DNA from: Lysobacterales bacterium
GTDB lineage: Bacteria > Pseudomonadota > Gammaproteobacteria > Xanthomonadales > Rhodanobacteraceae
Direction: 5' to 3'
Assembly: GCA_013298265.1 (NCBI GenBank)
Contig: JAAFHE010000084.1
Span: forward strand, 1-9,873
Length of the DNA stretch: 9,873 nt
Shown here: piece after piece, positions 1 through 7,398 of the stretch
Position numbering within the stretch: the first letter of the stretch is position 1
Layout: every line of letters begins with the position of its first letter
Program-made: the position numbers and the translations under genes
Notes under the pieces: generated by a model
Database searches by the model: none
Told to the model about the DNA's origin: nothing
The model's input: the letters and a program-made list of their open reading frames with translations, nothing else

Positions 1-91
1 CGGGCACGGCATTGTCGACACAAGCGGATTGCGCCTGCAGCGCGGCGAATGACAGCATGACGACCGATGCAATACGGATGAGCTGATGCAT
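1..91 (-). CDS. 5' end of a secreted protein of unknown function (partial)
   Basis: Only the first 30 codons are in the window; the gene continues past position 1. The peptide begins MHQLIRIASVVMLSFAALQA and goes on through QSACVDNAVP. A short N-terminus with one Arg, a hydrophobic stretch and a small-residue AQA/QSA site look like a Sec signal peptide, so the product is probably periplasmic, secreted or outer-membrane. The start at 91 is supported by a strong Shine-Dalgarno AGGAGGG (minus strand, about 98-104) at good spacing. The mature domain is not visible, so no function can be given. A palindrome at 147-162 lies upstream and might regulate it. Confidence 0.7.
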   Translation of the reverse strand, partial: MHQLIRIASVVMLSFAALQAQSACVDNAVP

Positions 92-146
92 GGCGAACCC
101 TCCTCACGGTGGGTCGCAGCGTAGTCTCCGGTGCCGTTGAGTGAAT

Positions 147-162
147 CTGTACCAAGGTACAG
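147..162. promoter_or_regulatory. Palindrome, possible operator
   Basis: CTGTACC (147-153) and GGTACAG (156-162) form a perfect 7-base inverted repeat around AA. It is in non-coding DNA about 55 bases upstream of the start of the minus-strand signal-peptide gene. This spacing fits a repressor or activator site near the promoter. The seven-base arms with a two-base centre are too short a loop for an RNA hairpin, so protein binding is the likelier role. No regulator gene is adjacent and no family can be assigned. Confidence 0.3.
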
Positions 163-245
163 GGGGCGTGGATGGCCAGGTTGATGATCTGCGCCGGCAT
201 CCGCCACGTATTCGCACCGATGTCGACGGCCGGCAGCGGCGTGAG

Positions 246-293
246 AAAAATCTTTGTATAAATTGTGTCGCCGTAAAGAACGCGGGCGACACA
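246..293 (-). terminator. Rho-independent terminator of the MATE gene
   Basis: On the minus strand a perfect 9-base stem (TGTGTCGCC at 285-293 and GGCGACACA at 264-272, read on that strand) encloses a 12-base loop. An AT-rich stretch with a run of five T (plus-strand A at 246-250) follows. The stem begins 10 bases beyond the MATE stop codon. The T-run is not immediately next to the stem, so termination may be incomplete. Confidence 0.6.
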
Positions 294-303
294 GGAACGT
301 TGC

Positions 304-1686
304 CTATTCCGGTGCCGCGGTCTCCGCGGCGGGTCCGTTGCGTGGCTTCAGCAGCGGCAGGCGCCTGCGGAATTCGCGCTGCAGCAGCACGTAGCTGAGT
401 ACCGCCTGCAGCGTCAGTGTCGTCACCGACAGCCACCACAGGTGGCGCAGCTGGAAACCCGGCTGCGTCGATAGCCACACCGCTGGCACCACGAAGATGA
501 CCAGACGGCTCGCGCTGCTGACGAAGGCTGGCATCGTATTGCCCAGCGCCTGGAACATGCCCGACGCGCTGAAGATGAGTCCCGACGCGACGAAGTTCCA
601 GGAGATGACCGAAAGGAACTCGGCGGCTACCGCGACGACGTCCGGCTCGCTGGTGAACGGCATCACGAACACCTGCGGGTGCCACTGGCAGACCAGGGTC
701 AGCGCGAACATCAGGACCGCGCCGATCAGCGCCGCCGAGCGGAAGGTTTCGCGCACGCGTTCGCCGTGGCCGGCGCCGACGTTCTGTCCGGCGACTGGCG
801 CGGTCGCGAACGCAATCGCCATCGCGGGCAGGAAAATCGCCTGCATGATGCGCGAGCCGACGCCGAAACCGGCCTGCGCGGCGGCGCCGAAATCGCGGAT
901 CAGCCAGTAGATCACACCCAGGAAGACGAACATCAGTGCGAACTCGCCGCCGGGCGGAAGGCCGATCGCGAGGATGCGCTTCCACACCGGCAGCTGCGGC
1001 GCGAATAGTTTCGTATCGAAGTGCACATAGTTTTCCAGGCGCACGAAGTACCAGGTCATCATGACCACGCCGGCGGCGATGGCGATGGTGCTTGCGAGTC
1101 CAGCTCCGGCGACGCCGAGCGGTTTGCCCGTGAGCCAGCCCGCGATGAGGATCGGCGCGAGCACGGCGTTGAGCACGACGCTCAGTATCTGCACGATCAT
1201 GGTCGGCTTGGCGATGCCGGTGCCGCGCAGCGCCGAGCCCATGCCGATCAGCGCGAACTGCAACGCCATTCCCGGCAGGAACCAGTGCAGATAGTCGAGA
1301 CCGGCCGCGAGCGTTGCCGGGTCCGCTGCGAGCATGCCGACGTAATGATCAGCGATGCCGTAGCCGCCGACCAAGGTCAGTATTCCGCAGATCAGTCCGA
1401 GCAGCAGGCTCTGGTTGAACACGAGGTTCGCGTCCGCCTGGTCCTTGCGGCCGACCGCCTGTGCGATCAGCGCCATCGTGCCTACGCCGAGCACCTGGGT
1501 CACGGCCATGATGATGAATTGCACGTTGCTGGCGGTGACGACGCCGGCGATCGCTGCGTCGCCGAGACGCGCGACGAAGTAGAGATCGATCAGTACGTAC
1601 AGCATCTGGAACAGCATGCCGATCGCGATCGGCGCGGCCATGCGCAGCAGGTGGCGCGGAATCGAGCCTTGTGTCAGGTCTTGCAT
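304..1686 (-). CDS. MATE family multidrug/Na+ or H+ antiporter
   Basis: The product is a 460-residue polytopic inner-membrane protein of the multidrug and toxic compound extrusion family, which couples cation influx to export of drugs and other organic molecules. The start region MQDLTQGSIPRHLLRMAAPI is typical of the family: a short polar N-terminus, then the first helix. A second family-like stretch follows (MLYVLIDLYFVARLGDAAIA), and about twelve hydrophobic segments can be counted in two similar halves. The C-terminal tail is short and basic. The frame stays open another 137 codons upstream, but that part is low-complexity Arg/Ser-rich sequence; the start at 1686 is chosen because family homology begins there. 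The Shine-Dalgarno is weak (GACGGA). The gene ends at a terminator. The 277-base gap to holC suggests its own promoter. The substrate cannot be read from the sequence. Confidence 0.9.
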   Translation of the reverse strand: MQDLTQGSIPRHLLRMAAPIAIGMLFQMLYVLIDLYFVARLGDAAIAGVVTASNVQFIIMAVTQVLGVGTMALIAQAVGRKDQADANLVFNQSLLLGLICGILTLVGGYGIADHYVGMLAADPATLAAGLDYLHWFLPGMALQFALIGMGSALRGTGIAKPTMIVQILSVVLNAVLAPILIAGWLTGKPLGVAGAGLASTIAIAAGVVMMTWYFVRLENYVHFDTKLFAPQLPVWKRILAIGLPPGGEFALMFVFLGVIYWLIRDFGAAAQAGFGVGSRIMQAIFLPAMAIAFATAPVAGQNVGAGHGERVRETFRSAALIGAVLMFALTLVCQWHPQVFVMPFTSEPDVVAVAAEFLSVISWNFVASGLIFSASGMFQALGNTMPAFVSSASRLVIFVVPAVWLSTQPGFQLRHLWWLSVTTLTLQAVLSYVLLQREFRRRLPLLKPRNGPAAETAAPE

Positions 1687-1963
1687 CGGGCATTCCGTCG
1701 GCGCTTGAGTCGTGGACGGTAGCGTGCGGCCGGCGCGATTGCCAGCACTGCCGGGTGGTTCGACAACAGGGTTGTACTCGCTTCCGCCTTCGCTTGCGCG
1801 CATCCATTCCCGTGGATCGCTGCGGTTTTCCCCACGAAGACGATTCGCGCACGAATTCCGGGCGTGCCTGTGTGCACGCGCAACACAGGACAAAGGCGCA
1901 ACGGCGGCAACGCGTTGTTTGTAGACAATGCGGCACAGCGACAGCGTCGCCGGCGCGGCGTCG
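1687..1963. other. Non-coding gap between holC and the MATE gene
   Basis: No gene is supported in these 277 bases. Open frames exist on both strands, but they are Arg/Ser/Cys-rich shadow frames without family resemblance. Just beyond the holC stop a short hairpin (GCGAC at 1938-1942, GTCGC at 1946-1950) sits in a very GC-rich stretch without a T-run; it could end holC transcription with Rho. A promoter for the MATE gene must lie here if it is not read through from holC, but no convincing -35/-10 pair was found. Confidence 0.5.
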
Positions 1964-2386
1964 CTACATGTCGAACTTCTTGAGCTCGAAGCCGGCGTGC
2001 TTGTAGGTCTTCCAGCGTTCTCGCGATCCGAGCCGCTGTCCTTCCTCCGCCGGCACGACCTCGAGCACGCGGTCGAACAGCCCCGGTGCACAGTCATCGC
2101 GCAGGTTGATGACCAGTGCCCGGTCCGCCGTCTGCACGCCGGGCGCAGCGATCAGCACTGGTGTGATCTCGTCGTCCTCATCGCCGGCGATCTGGTGCGG
2201 GATGAATGCATCTTCGTCGAACTCCCACAGCTTGCCGTCGATTGCTTCGGCCTGGTCCAGCGAACGCGCGAGGATCAGCGTCGGCTGCCCGCTGGCATAG
2301 GCGCGCTTGGCCAGCTCGCAGACCAGCAGTAGCGGATCGGCGCGGAAGCGCGGCTTGTCGATCAGGTAGAAATCGGCGCGGGGCAT
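1964..2386 (-). CDS. holC: DNA polymerase III subunit chi
   Basis: The 140-residue product is the chi subunit of the DNA polymerase III clamp-loader complex. In the known family, chi pairs with psi and binds the tail of single-strand-binding protein, linking the replicase to SSB-coated lagging strand. Family landmarks are visible: the N-terminal ADFYLID strand, the KLWEFDEDAFIPHQ segment at about 52-65, the PVLIAAPG strand, ALVINL at about 90-95, and the FDRVLEVVP...SRERWKTYKHAGFEL C-terminus. The length is close to the E. coli protein (about 147). Its place just downstream of pepA is the classical arrangement. In many gammaproteobacteria valS comes next; here a MATE gene does. No good Shine-Dalgarno is seen before the ATG at 2386, and the 157-base gap to pepA contains a repeat element. 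Confidence 0.93.
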   Translation of the reverse strand: MPRADFYLIDKPRFRADPLLLVCELAKRAYASGQPTLILARSLDQAEAIDGKLWEFDEDAFIPHQIAGDEDDEITPVLIAAPGVQTADRALVINLRDDCAPGLFDRVLEVVPAEEGQRLGSRERWKTYKHAGFELKKFDM

Positions 2387-2401
2387 TGGGATCAGGAAAG
2401 A

Positions 2402-2527
2402 AGGAAGAGGAGTGAGAAAACAGTGGGAGCAAGTAGCGGCGGGAAGGGCTCACGGAGAGGAGTGTTACGACAATGAAGATCACGCAGCCGCAGGCGTGCC
2501 TCTCACCGTTTTCTCACTCCTCTCCAC
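2402..2527. repeat. Palindromic intergenic repeat element with GAGGAGTGAGAAAAC arms
   Basis: A 16-base perfect inverted repeat (AGAGGAGTGAGAAAAC at 2406-2421, complement at 2508-2523) extends to 24-base arms with two mismatches (2406-2429 and 2500-2523). A partial third copy, GGAGAGGAGTG, is at 2454-2464 in the orientation of the left arm. A small hairpin lies inside (CACGC 2481-2485, GCGTG 2494-2498). The whole 157-base pepA-holC gap is therefore almost entirely this element. Its composition (AG-rich on one arm, CT-rich on the other) differs from the surrounding coding DNA. Interpretation as a REP/MITE-like dispersed element is inference; no second copy is in the window. Transcribed, it could fold into a long stem between the two genes. 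Confidence 0.6.
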
Positions 2528-2543
2528 TTTATTTCTCGCCTGC

Positions 2544-4022
2544 TCAGCAGCGATCCAACAGGTACTGCACCAGCAGCGGCACGGGCCGTCCGGTCGCCAG
2601 TCCCTTGCGCCCTTCGTCCCAGGCTGTGCCCGCGACGTCGAGATGCGCCCAGCGCTGGCCTTCGGTGAAGCGCGCGAGGAAGCAGCCGGCGGTGATCGCA
2701 CCGGCGTTCTTGCCGCCGATGTTCGCCACGTCCGCGAAGCCCGAATCGAGCTGGCTCTGGTAGTCATCCCACAGCGGCAGGCGCCAGGCGCGGTCGAGGC
2801 TCGCATTGCCGGCGGCCAGTAGCTGATCGGCGAGTTCGTCGTCCTTGCTCATGAGGCCGGAGGCATGCTTGCCCAGCGCGATCACGCAGGCGCCGGTCAG
2901 CGTCGCCGCGTCGATGATGACTTGCGGGCTGAACTTCTGCGCATAGGTCAGCGCGTCGCAGAGGATCAGGCGTCCTTCCGCGTCGGTATTGAGTACTTCG
3001 ATCGTGAGCCCGGACATGCTGGTCAGCACGTCGCTGGGGCGGTAGGCGTTGCCGTCGGGCATGTTCTCGACCGCGGCCAGGATGCACACCAGGTTCAGCG
3101 GCAGCTTCAGCGTCGCCGCCGCGACAAACGCGCCAAACATGCCGGCCGCGCCGCACATGTCGAACTTCATTTCTTCCATGCCCGGGCCGGGCTTGAGCGA
3201 AATGCCGCCGGTATCGAAGGTGATGCCCTTGCCGACGAACACGTAGGGCTTGGCATTGCCGCCGCCATTCCAGCGCAAGACCACGAGCTTGGGCGGATTG
3301 GCCGAACCCTGCGCCACGCCGAGCAGCGAGCCCATGCCGAGTTCCTGCATCTGTTCGCGTTCCAGCACTTCACAGCTGACGCCTTCGGTTGCCTCGGCGA
3401 ACTTCTGCGCTTGCGTGGCCACATACGCGGGATTGCAGATGTTCGGCGGGAGGTTGCCGAGTTCGCGCGCGTGGCGCACGCCGGCGGCGATCGCGGCGGC
3501 CTGGTCCAGTCCGGGCTGTGCTGCAGCGTCGGCGGCAAACACGATCGTGCCGAAGCTGTCGCCGCGCGGTTTGTCCTTGGCCTTGAACGTGGCGGTGTAC
3601 TTGTACGCCGCATGGTCGGTCGCCAGTGCGGCGGTGCGCAGCTTCCACTGCAGGTCGCGGCCCGGCACTTCGATCTCTGCGAGGAAGGACGTCGCGCGAG
3701 CGATGGGCAGTCCCTTGAGCACGCGTGCGGCGTCGGTCGATATGCGCTGGAAGCGCGCGCCGTCGAGCTTCTTCTGCTCGCCCAGGCCAACGACGAGCAC
3801 CCGCGTGGCAGCTACGCCGGACAGGCCGAACAGCACATGACTGCTGCCGAGCTTGCCACTGATGTCGCCGGAATCCACAAGGCGCTTGATCGCGCCGCCG
3901 CAGGCTTCGTCGATGAGTGCTGCGGCGCTGGTCAGCATCTTTTCTTCATAGACGCCGACGACGGCGCAAGGCGTGGCTTCGGTTTCGGGAGTGGCGCTGG
4001 CGAGGGAGAACTGGATCGTCAT
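2544..4022 (-). CDS. pepA: Leucyl aminopeptidase (cytosol aminopeptidase, M17 family)
   Basis: The 492-residue product is a two-metal M17 aminopeptidase that removes N-terminal residues from peptides in the cytoplasm; E. coli PepA (503 residues) is also a DNA-binding accessory factor in Xer recombination at plasmid cer/psi sites and a regulator of carAB. The N-terminal half (to about 165) is the variable domain. The catalytic domain carries all expected residues: Lys265 and Asp270 in VGKGITFDTGG, Lys277, Asp288 in KFDMCGAAG, and Asp347, Glu349, Arg351 in the signature NTDAEGRL. The offset from E. coli numbering is a constant five residues, so the core has no indels. The start at 4022 (MTIQFSLASA) is chosen because the 45 codons of open frame above it look non-coding and would run to the lptF start. 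The gene is divergent from lptF, a conserved arrangement. Confidence 0.96.
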   Translation of the reverse strand: MTIQFSLASATPETEATPCAVVGVYEEKMLTSAAALIDEACGGAIKRLVDSGDISGKLGSSHVLFGLSGVAATRVLVVGLGEQKKLDGARFQRISTDAARVLKGLPIARATSFLAEIEVPGRDLQWKLRTAALATDHAAYKYTATFKAKDKPRGDSFGTIVFAADAAAQPGLDQAAAIAAGVRHARELGNLPPNICNPAYVATQAQKFAEATEGVSCEVLEREQMQELGMGSLLGVAQGSANPPKLVVLRWNGGGNAKPYVFVGKGITFDTGGISLKPGPGMEEMKFDMCGAAGMFGAFVAAATLKLPLNLVCILAAVENMPDGNAYRPSDVLTSMSGLTIEVLNTDAEGRLILCDALTYAQKFSPQVIIDAATLTGACVIALGKHASGLMSKDDELADQLLAAGNASLDRAWRLPLWDDYQSQLDSGFADVANIGGKNAGAITAGCFLARFTEGQRWAHLDVAGTAWDEGRKGLATGRPVPLLVQYLLDRC

Positions 4023-4156
4023 GAACGGGCACCGGACGAAAGTGGCCCGACCCGGGACGCGATGCCGCGCCGCAGGGCCTGGCCGGTTAGACTTTGGGGG
4101 AATGTTCTTGTGCGCGACTGGCACAAGCCTCCGGATTATCGCACAAGCCCTTGGCA
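4023..4156. promoter_or_regulatory. Divergent pepA/lptF intergenic region with inverted and direct repeats
   Basis: These 134 bases must carry the promoters for both pepA and lptF. CTTGTGC at 4107-4113 is the inverted repeat of GCACAAG at 4121-4127 (seven-base loop). GCACAAGCC occurs again at 4141-4149, so either copy could pair with the left arm. The last copy is seven bases before the lptF start codon, so pairing with it would cover the ribosome-binding region. No convincing sigma-70 -35/-10 pair was found on either strand, and neither gene has a strong Shine-Dalgarno. Confidence 0.35.
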
Positions 4157-5308
4157 ATGCTCAGAATCATCGATCGTTATCTGTTGCGCGAACTGGCTTT
4201 CGGCTGCTTCGCCAGCACCGTGGTGCTGCTGGTCGTCACGTTGGGCGGCACCATCACCGACGTGCTGAGCAAGGTCGCCCGCGGCCGGCTGCCGGGCAAT
4301 CTCGTGTTTGAAATCCTGGGCTTGCGCACGCTCGACGCATTGACGGTGCTGGTGCCGCTGGCCGTGTTCATCGGTGTGCTGATGGCCTATGGGCGGCTCT
4401 GGCGCGACAACGAGATGGCGGTGCTGCAAGGCGCCGGCATGCCCTTGACCAGCCTGCTGCGCCCGCTGGCGTGGCTCGCGGTGCCGGTCATCCTGCTCGT
4501 CGCGATGATCTCGTTCTGGCTCGCGCCCGCGGCGGTTCGCCTGTCGCACGGCCTGGTCGAGGAAGCCAACCGGTCGCTGGTCGTGGCGGGCCTCGAAGCC
4601 GGACGTTTCGTGCAGTTGCCGGGCCGCGGCGGGGTGATCTACGTCGGTGCCATGAACGACAAGGGCTCGCAGTTCGAGCGCATGTTCGTGGAAACCGAGC
4701 GGCCCGACGGCGAAGACACGCGCATCGACGTGATCACGGCCGAGCGCGGCGAACTGCGCCGCGAAAGCGACGGCGAGGGACGCTTCCTTGCGCTCAAGGA
4801 TGGCTTCCGCGTCGAAGGCCGCATCGGCCACGACGATTTCCGCCTGCTGCGCTTCAAGGGCAACGACATCGCCCTGGCACAGAGCGAGTCCGACGACACG
4901 CCCGAAGCACTCAAGCGCGCCGCGCCGCTGCCGGAGCTGCTCGCGAGCAACGAGCCGCTGCAGCGTGCCGAGGTGCACTGGCGCCTGGCCGCGCCGCTGT
5001 CGATCGTGATCCTCGTGGTGCTCGCTGTGCCGCTGTCGCGCACGCGGCCGCGTGAGGCGCGCTATGCCAGCCTTCTCGTTGCCTTGCTGTGCTATCTGAT
5101 CTATCTGGGCTGGCTCGGTGTCGCGCGCTCGATGATCGAGCAGGGCAGGATTCCGCCGTTCGTCGGCCTGTGGTGGGTGCATCTGCCCGCTGCGGCAGTC
5201 GCACTATGGCTGTTGCTGCGCAGCGACAGGCTGCCGCGGCCCGCCGCCGCCGAGGTCCATGCCGCGCACGAGCGCAAGAGCAAGTCGCGGCGCGGAGACC
5301 GCGCATGA
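4157..5308 (+). CDS. lptF: LPS export ABC transporter permease LptF
   Basis: The 383-residue inner-membrane protein is one of the two permease subunits of LptB2FG, which extracts lipopolysaccharide from the inner membrane and passes it through LptC/LptA to the outer membrane. The visible layout is that of the YjgP/YjgQ family: three N-terminal helices (about 16-35, 56-78, 103-123), a periplasmic beta-jellyroll domain (about 125-275), and three C-terminal helices (about 278-294, 304-323, 335-354), ending in a basic cytoplasmic tail. The cytoplasmic segment LWRDNEMAVLQGAGM at about 81-95 is the coupling-helix region that contacts LptB. The frame opens upstream at 4094, but the start at 4157 (MLRIIDRYLLREL) matches the family. 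The last codons overlap lptG by ATGA. The ATPase lptB is not in the window. Confidence 0.95.
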   Translation: MLRIIDRYLLRELAFGCFASTVVLLVVTLGGTITDVLSKVARGRLPGNLVFEILGLRTLDALTVLVPLAVFIGVLMAYGRLWRDNEMAVLQGAGMPLTSLLRPLAWLAVPVILLVAMISFWLAPAAVRLSHGLVEEANRSLVVAGLEAGRFVQLPGRGGVIYVGAMNDKGSQFERMFVETERPDGEDTRIDVITAERGELRRESDGEGRFLALKDGFRVEGRIGHDDFRLLRFKGNDIALAQSESDDTPEALKRAAPLPELLASNEPLQRAEVHWRLAAPLSIVILVVLAVPLSRTRPREARYASLLVALLCYLIYLGWLGVARSMIEQGRIPPFVGLWWVHLPAAAVALWLLLRSDRLPRPAAAEVHAAHERKSKSRRGDRA

Positions 5309-6405
5309 ACTGGCGCATCAAGCAGGTCGATCGTCTCGTCGCGTATACCACCTTGTCTGCGGTGTGCACGACCTGGCTGCTGCTGGTCGGGGTCGATGCG
5401 GCGCGCGCTTTCGTCAACGAAGCCGTCGACATCGGCAAGGGCAATTACGGCGTCGGTTCGGTCCTGCTGCAGACCCTGCTGACCGTGCCGCGGCGGGGGT
5501 ATGAATGGTTTGGCAACTCGGCGCTGATCGGGTCGCTGCTGGGTATGGGCACGCTGGCCGCCAGCGGCGAACTGACCGCACTGCGCGCCGCGGGATTGTC
5601 GAAGCTGCGCATCTGCCTGTCGGCGGCGCTGTCGCTGGCCGCGGTGACGTTCCTGGTTGCGGCCATGGGCGAGCTGGTCGCGCCGGCGGCCGAGCAGCAG
5701 GCGCAGTCGCTCGCGTTGCAGGCCAAGTCCAACAACATCGCGATCGGCCGGCGCAGCGGCGGCATCTGGGCGCGCGACGGGGACACCTTCATCAATGCCA
5801 AGCAGGGCACGATGCGCCAGGCCGAGGGACTGCGCGAGGTGCGCCTGGCCGACGTGCGCGTGTTCGAGTTCACGCCGAAAGGGCAGCTGCTGTCCATCGC
5901 CATCGCCGAAACCGCGGTGCACAGTGCCGGTGCGTGGACAATGGAAAAAGTGCGCAAGACCGAATTCGGCGAGGCGCAAGCCACGAGTTCGACCGAGGCG
6001 ACGACACATTGGAAGTCGGGTCTGGACCCGCGCATGCTGGCCCTGTCCATCGTGCAGCCGGCCTATCTGTCGGTCAGCGACCTGCGCAAGAACATCCGTT
6101 ATCTCAAGCGCAACCAGCAGGACGCGTCCGGCTTCGAGATGGCCTATTGGGACCGCCTGTTCTGGCCGTTCAACGTGCTCGTGCTCGTGGTCTGCGCACT
6201 GCCGTTCGCGTTCGGCGCCTTGCGCAGCGGCGGCATGGGCAAGCGCATCTTCATCGGCATTGTGCTCTCGATCGCGTGGAACTTCCTGCAGCGTTCGCTG
6301 GTGAACGTGGGTGCGGTCTACGGTTTGAATCTTGCGCTGTCGACGGTGCTGCCGGCGCTGTTGATGATGGCGGCGGCGTTCTGGTATTTCCGCCGCACGA
6401 GCTGA
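5305..6405 (+). CDS. lptG: LPS export ABC transporter permease LptG
   Basis: The 366-residue product is the partner permease of LptF in the LptB2FG lipopolysaccharide exporter. It has the same plan: N-terminal helices (about 14-31, 68-85, 102-124), a periplasmic domain from about 125 to 285, and three C-terminal helices (LFWPFNVLVLVVCALPF, KRIFIGIVLSIAWNFL, then the segment ending AAAFWYF). SGELTALRAAGLSKL at about 87-101 is the coupling-helix region. The ATG at 5305 overlaps the lptF TGA in an ATGA junction, a sign of translational coupling and equal output of the two subunits; this fixes the start although the frame is open further up. Its stop is 12 bases from the end of a convergent gene, and no terminator hairpin is evident between them. 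Confidence 0.95.
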   Translation: MNWRIKQVDRLVAYTTLSAVCTTWLLLVGVDAARAFVNEAVDIGKGNYGVGSVLLQTLLTVPRRGYEWFGNSALIGSLLGMGTLAASGELTALRAAGLSKLRICLSAALSLAAVTFLVAAMGELVAPAAEQQAQSLALQAKSNNIAIGRRSGGIWARDGDTFINAKQGTMRQAEGLREVRLADVRVFEFTPKGQLLSIAIAETAVHSAGAWTMEKVRKTEFGEAQATSSTEATTHWKSGLDPRMLALSIVQPAYLSVSDLRKNIRYLKRNQQDASGFEMAYWDRLFWPFNVLVLVVCALPFAFGALRSGGMGKRIFIGIVLSIAWNFLQRSLVNVGAVYGLNLALSTVLPALLMMAAAFWYFRRTS

Positions 6406-6417
6406 GCGTTGGCCGTA

Positions 6418-6834
6418 TCAGGCAAGGCTCAGTCGCAGCGCCGCAATCAGGAAACACAGGCCGGCCAGGCCAATCCCGATCAGCGGATCGCGGAACCAGT
6501 AGCGCCAGCCCACCGCGAACCACGCCGTCGCATTCGCAAACGCGAGCCAGGCGAACGCGGGATTGGCGCGCAGAAAATCCATGTGGCGCAGCGCGAGCAG
6601 CAGCATGAATGCGGCGAACACCATCGCGCCGAGACTGTGGCTGGCGTTGAAACCGAGCCAGGCCTGCCACATCGTCGCCCGGCGCGAAATTACCGGCGAG
6701 GTTGCCTGCATCGCCACGCGTGTCGCCGCGTCGCGTGGGTCGAATTTATTGCCAGCGAATGTATAGATCAGATGGATGCTGCCAAGCACGCCGAAGATCA
6801 GCGCGCCGGTCACGAGCAAGGTCTGTTCCAGCAT
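6418..6834 (-). CDS. Small four-helix membrane protein of unknown function
   Basis: I do not recognise this 138-residue protein with certainty. It has four hydrophobic segments (about 5-25, 64-82, 92-110, 117-136), which predicts an inner-membrane protein with little outside the bilayer. A polar stretch at about 28-56 (GNKFDPRDAATRVAMQATSP) and the WLGFNASHSLGAM segment at the start of helix 2 look like conserved features and could hold functional His/Asn residues. The start at 6834 has a good Shine-Dalgarno (GAGGGA, overlapping the stop of the RDD gene), and only 10 bases separate the two genes, so they form a unit. It converges with lptG with a 12-base gap. The function is unknown. Confidence 0.8.
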   Translation of the reverse strand: MLEQTLLVTGALIFGVLGSIHLIYTFAGNKFDPRDAATRVAMQATSPVISRRATMWQAWLGFNASHSLGAMVFAAFMLLLALRHMDFLRANPAFAWLAFANATAWFAVGWRYWFRDPLIGIGLAGLCFLIAALRLSLA

Positions 6835-6844
6835 GGTGGTTCCC

Positions 6845-7273
6845 TCAGGCTTTTTTCGGCAGCCGAAGTATGCGCGTGCCGCTGGCCAGGTCGTGCCAGC
6901 CGCGCCGCTCGCGTTCGAACAGGCACCAGAGAAAACCCAGGCACGCCAACGTAAGCGAAATCTGCGCGACAAAAAACCGCAGCAGACACGTGCCCCAGCC
7001 GGGCGACGCACCATCGCGGTCGACGAGGCGCAGCCGCCACGCGCGCATGCCGATGGTCTGGCCGCCGTAGCGCCACGACAGGACGTAGTAGGCCACAGTC
7101 ACTGCCAGCAGCAGCAGGCGATACCACCAGACGTGATAGTCGAGCGTTCCGCGCGTCGCCGCCATGGCGGCGGCACCGGTCGCCATCCACAGGGCGAGCA
7201 GCGGGAACAGGTCGTAGATCGCGGCGGCGAGGCGCCAGCCCAGGTGGGCCGGCCGGGGCATAGCGTCGGTCAT
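6845..7273 (-). CDS. RDD family membrane protein
   Basis: The 142-residue product belongs to the RDD family, small integral membrane proteins named for conserved Arg and Asp residues; their function is mostly unknown, though some members have been linked to ion transport. The features are visible: GWRLAAAIYD near the N-terminus (the Arg and Asp of helix 1), a second helix (LLLLAVTVAYYVLSW), the hallmark GGQTIGMRAWRLRLVDRDG, a third helix (FFVAQISLTLACLGFLW) and the closing RGWHDLASGTRIL. The frame could start at 7348, but those 25 codons lie toward the xerD promoter and carry no family features; MTDAMPRPAHLGWRL at 7273 is preferred, with 7261 as an alternative. It is the first gene of a two-gene unit and divergent from xerD. 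An RDD gene between lptFG and xerD is, to my knowledge, common in Xanthomonadales. Confidence 0.88.
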   Translation of the reverse strand: MTDAMPRPAHLGWRLAAAIYDLFPLLALWMATGAAAMAATRGTLDYHVWWYRLLLLAVTVAYYVLSWRYGGQTIGMRAWRLRLVDRDGASPGWGTCLLRFFVAQISLTLACLGFLWCLFERERRGWHDLASGTRILRLPKKA

Positions 7274-7398
7274 GCGTGGATCCGGTGCAGGAAAAGCAGG
7301 GCGTGGAAAAATCGGCGCAAGCATGAAGCCATTCAGCGGGGCTGTCATCCGCCCTGCGAGTTTCGGCTAACCTGCGAACCTCCACGCCGACGTGCCGC
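7274..7398. other. Divergent RDD/xerD intergenic region
   Basis: These 125 bases separate two divergent genes and should hold both promoters. No clear -35/-10 pair, strong Shine-Dalgarno or palindrome was found on either strand. Confidence 0.4.

Noticed and set aside
104..985. Long minus-strand open frame of 293 codons overlapping the MATE gene
   Set aside because: It is Arg/Ala-rich high-GC shadow sequence in another frame of the MATE gene, with no family resemblance.
1687..2097. Upstream extension of the MATE frame to 2097
   Set aside because: The extra 137 residues are low-complexity, overlap holC, and come before the point where MATE homology starts.
2865..4268. 467-codon plus-strand open frame opposite pepA
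   Set aside because: It is antisense to a fully conserved pepA with intact catalytic residues; its His/Arg/Asp-rich composition is typical of antisense frames in high-GC DNA.
4136..5182. 348-codon minus-strand open frame opposite lptF
   Set aside because: It is antisense to lptF and has the same shadow composition, rich in His, Gln, Arg and Asp.
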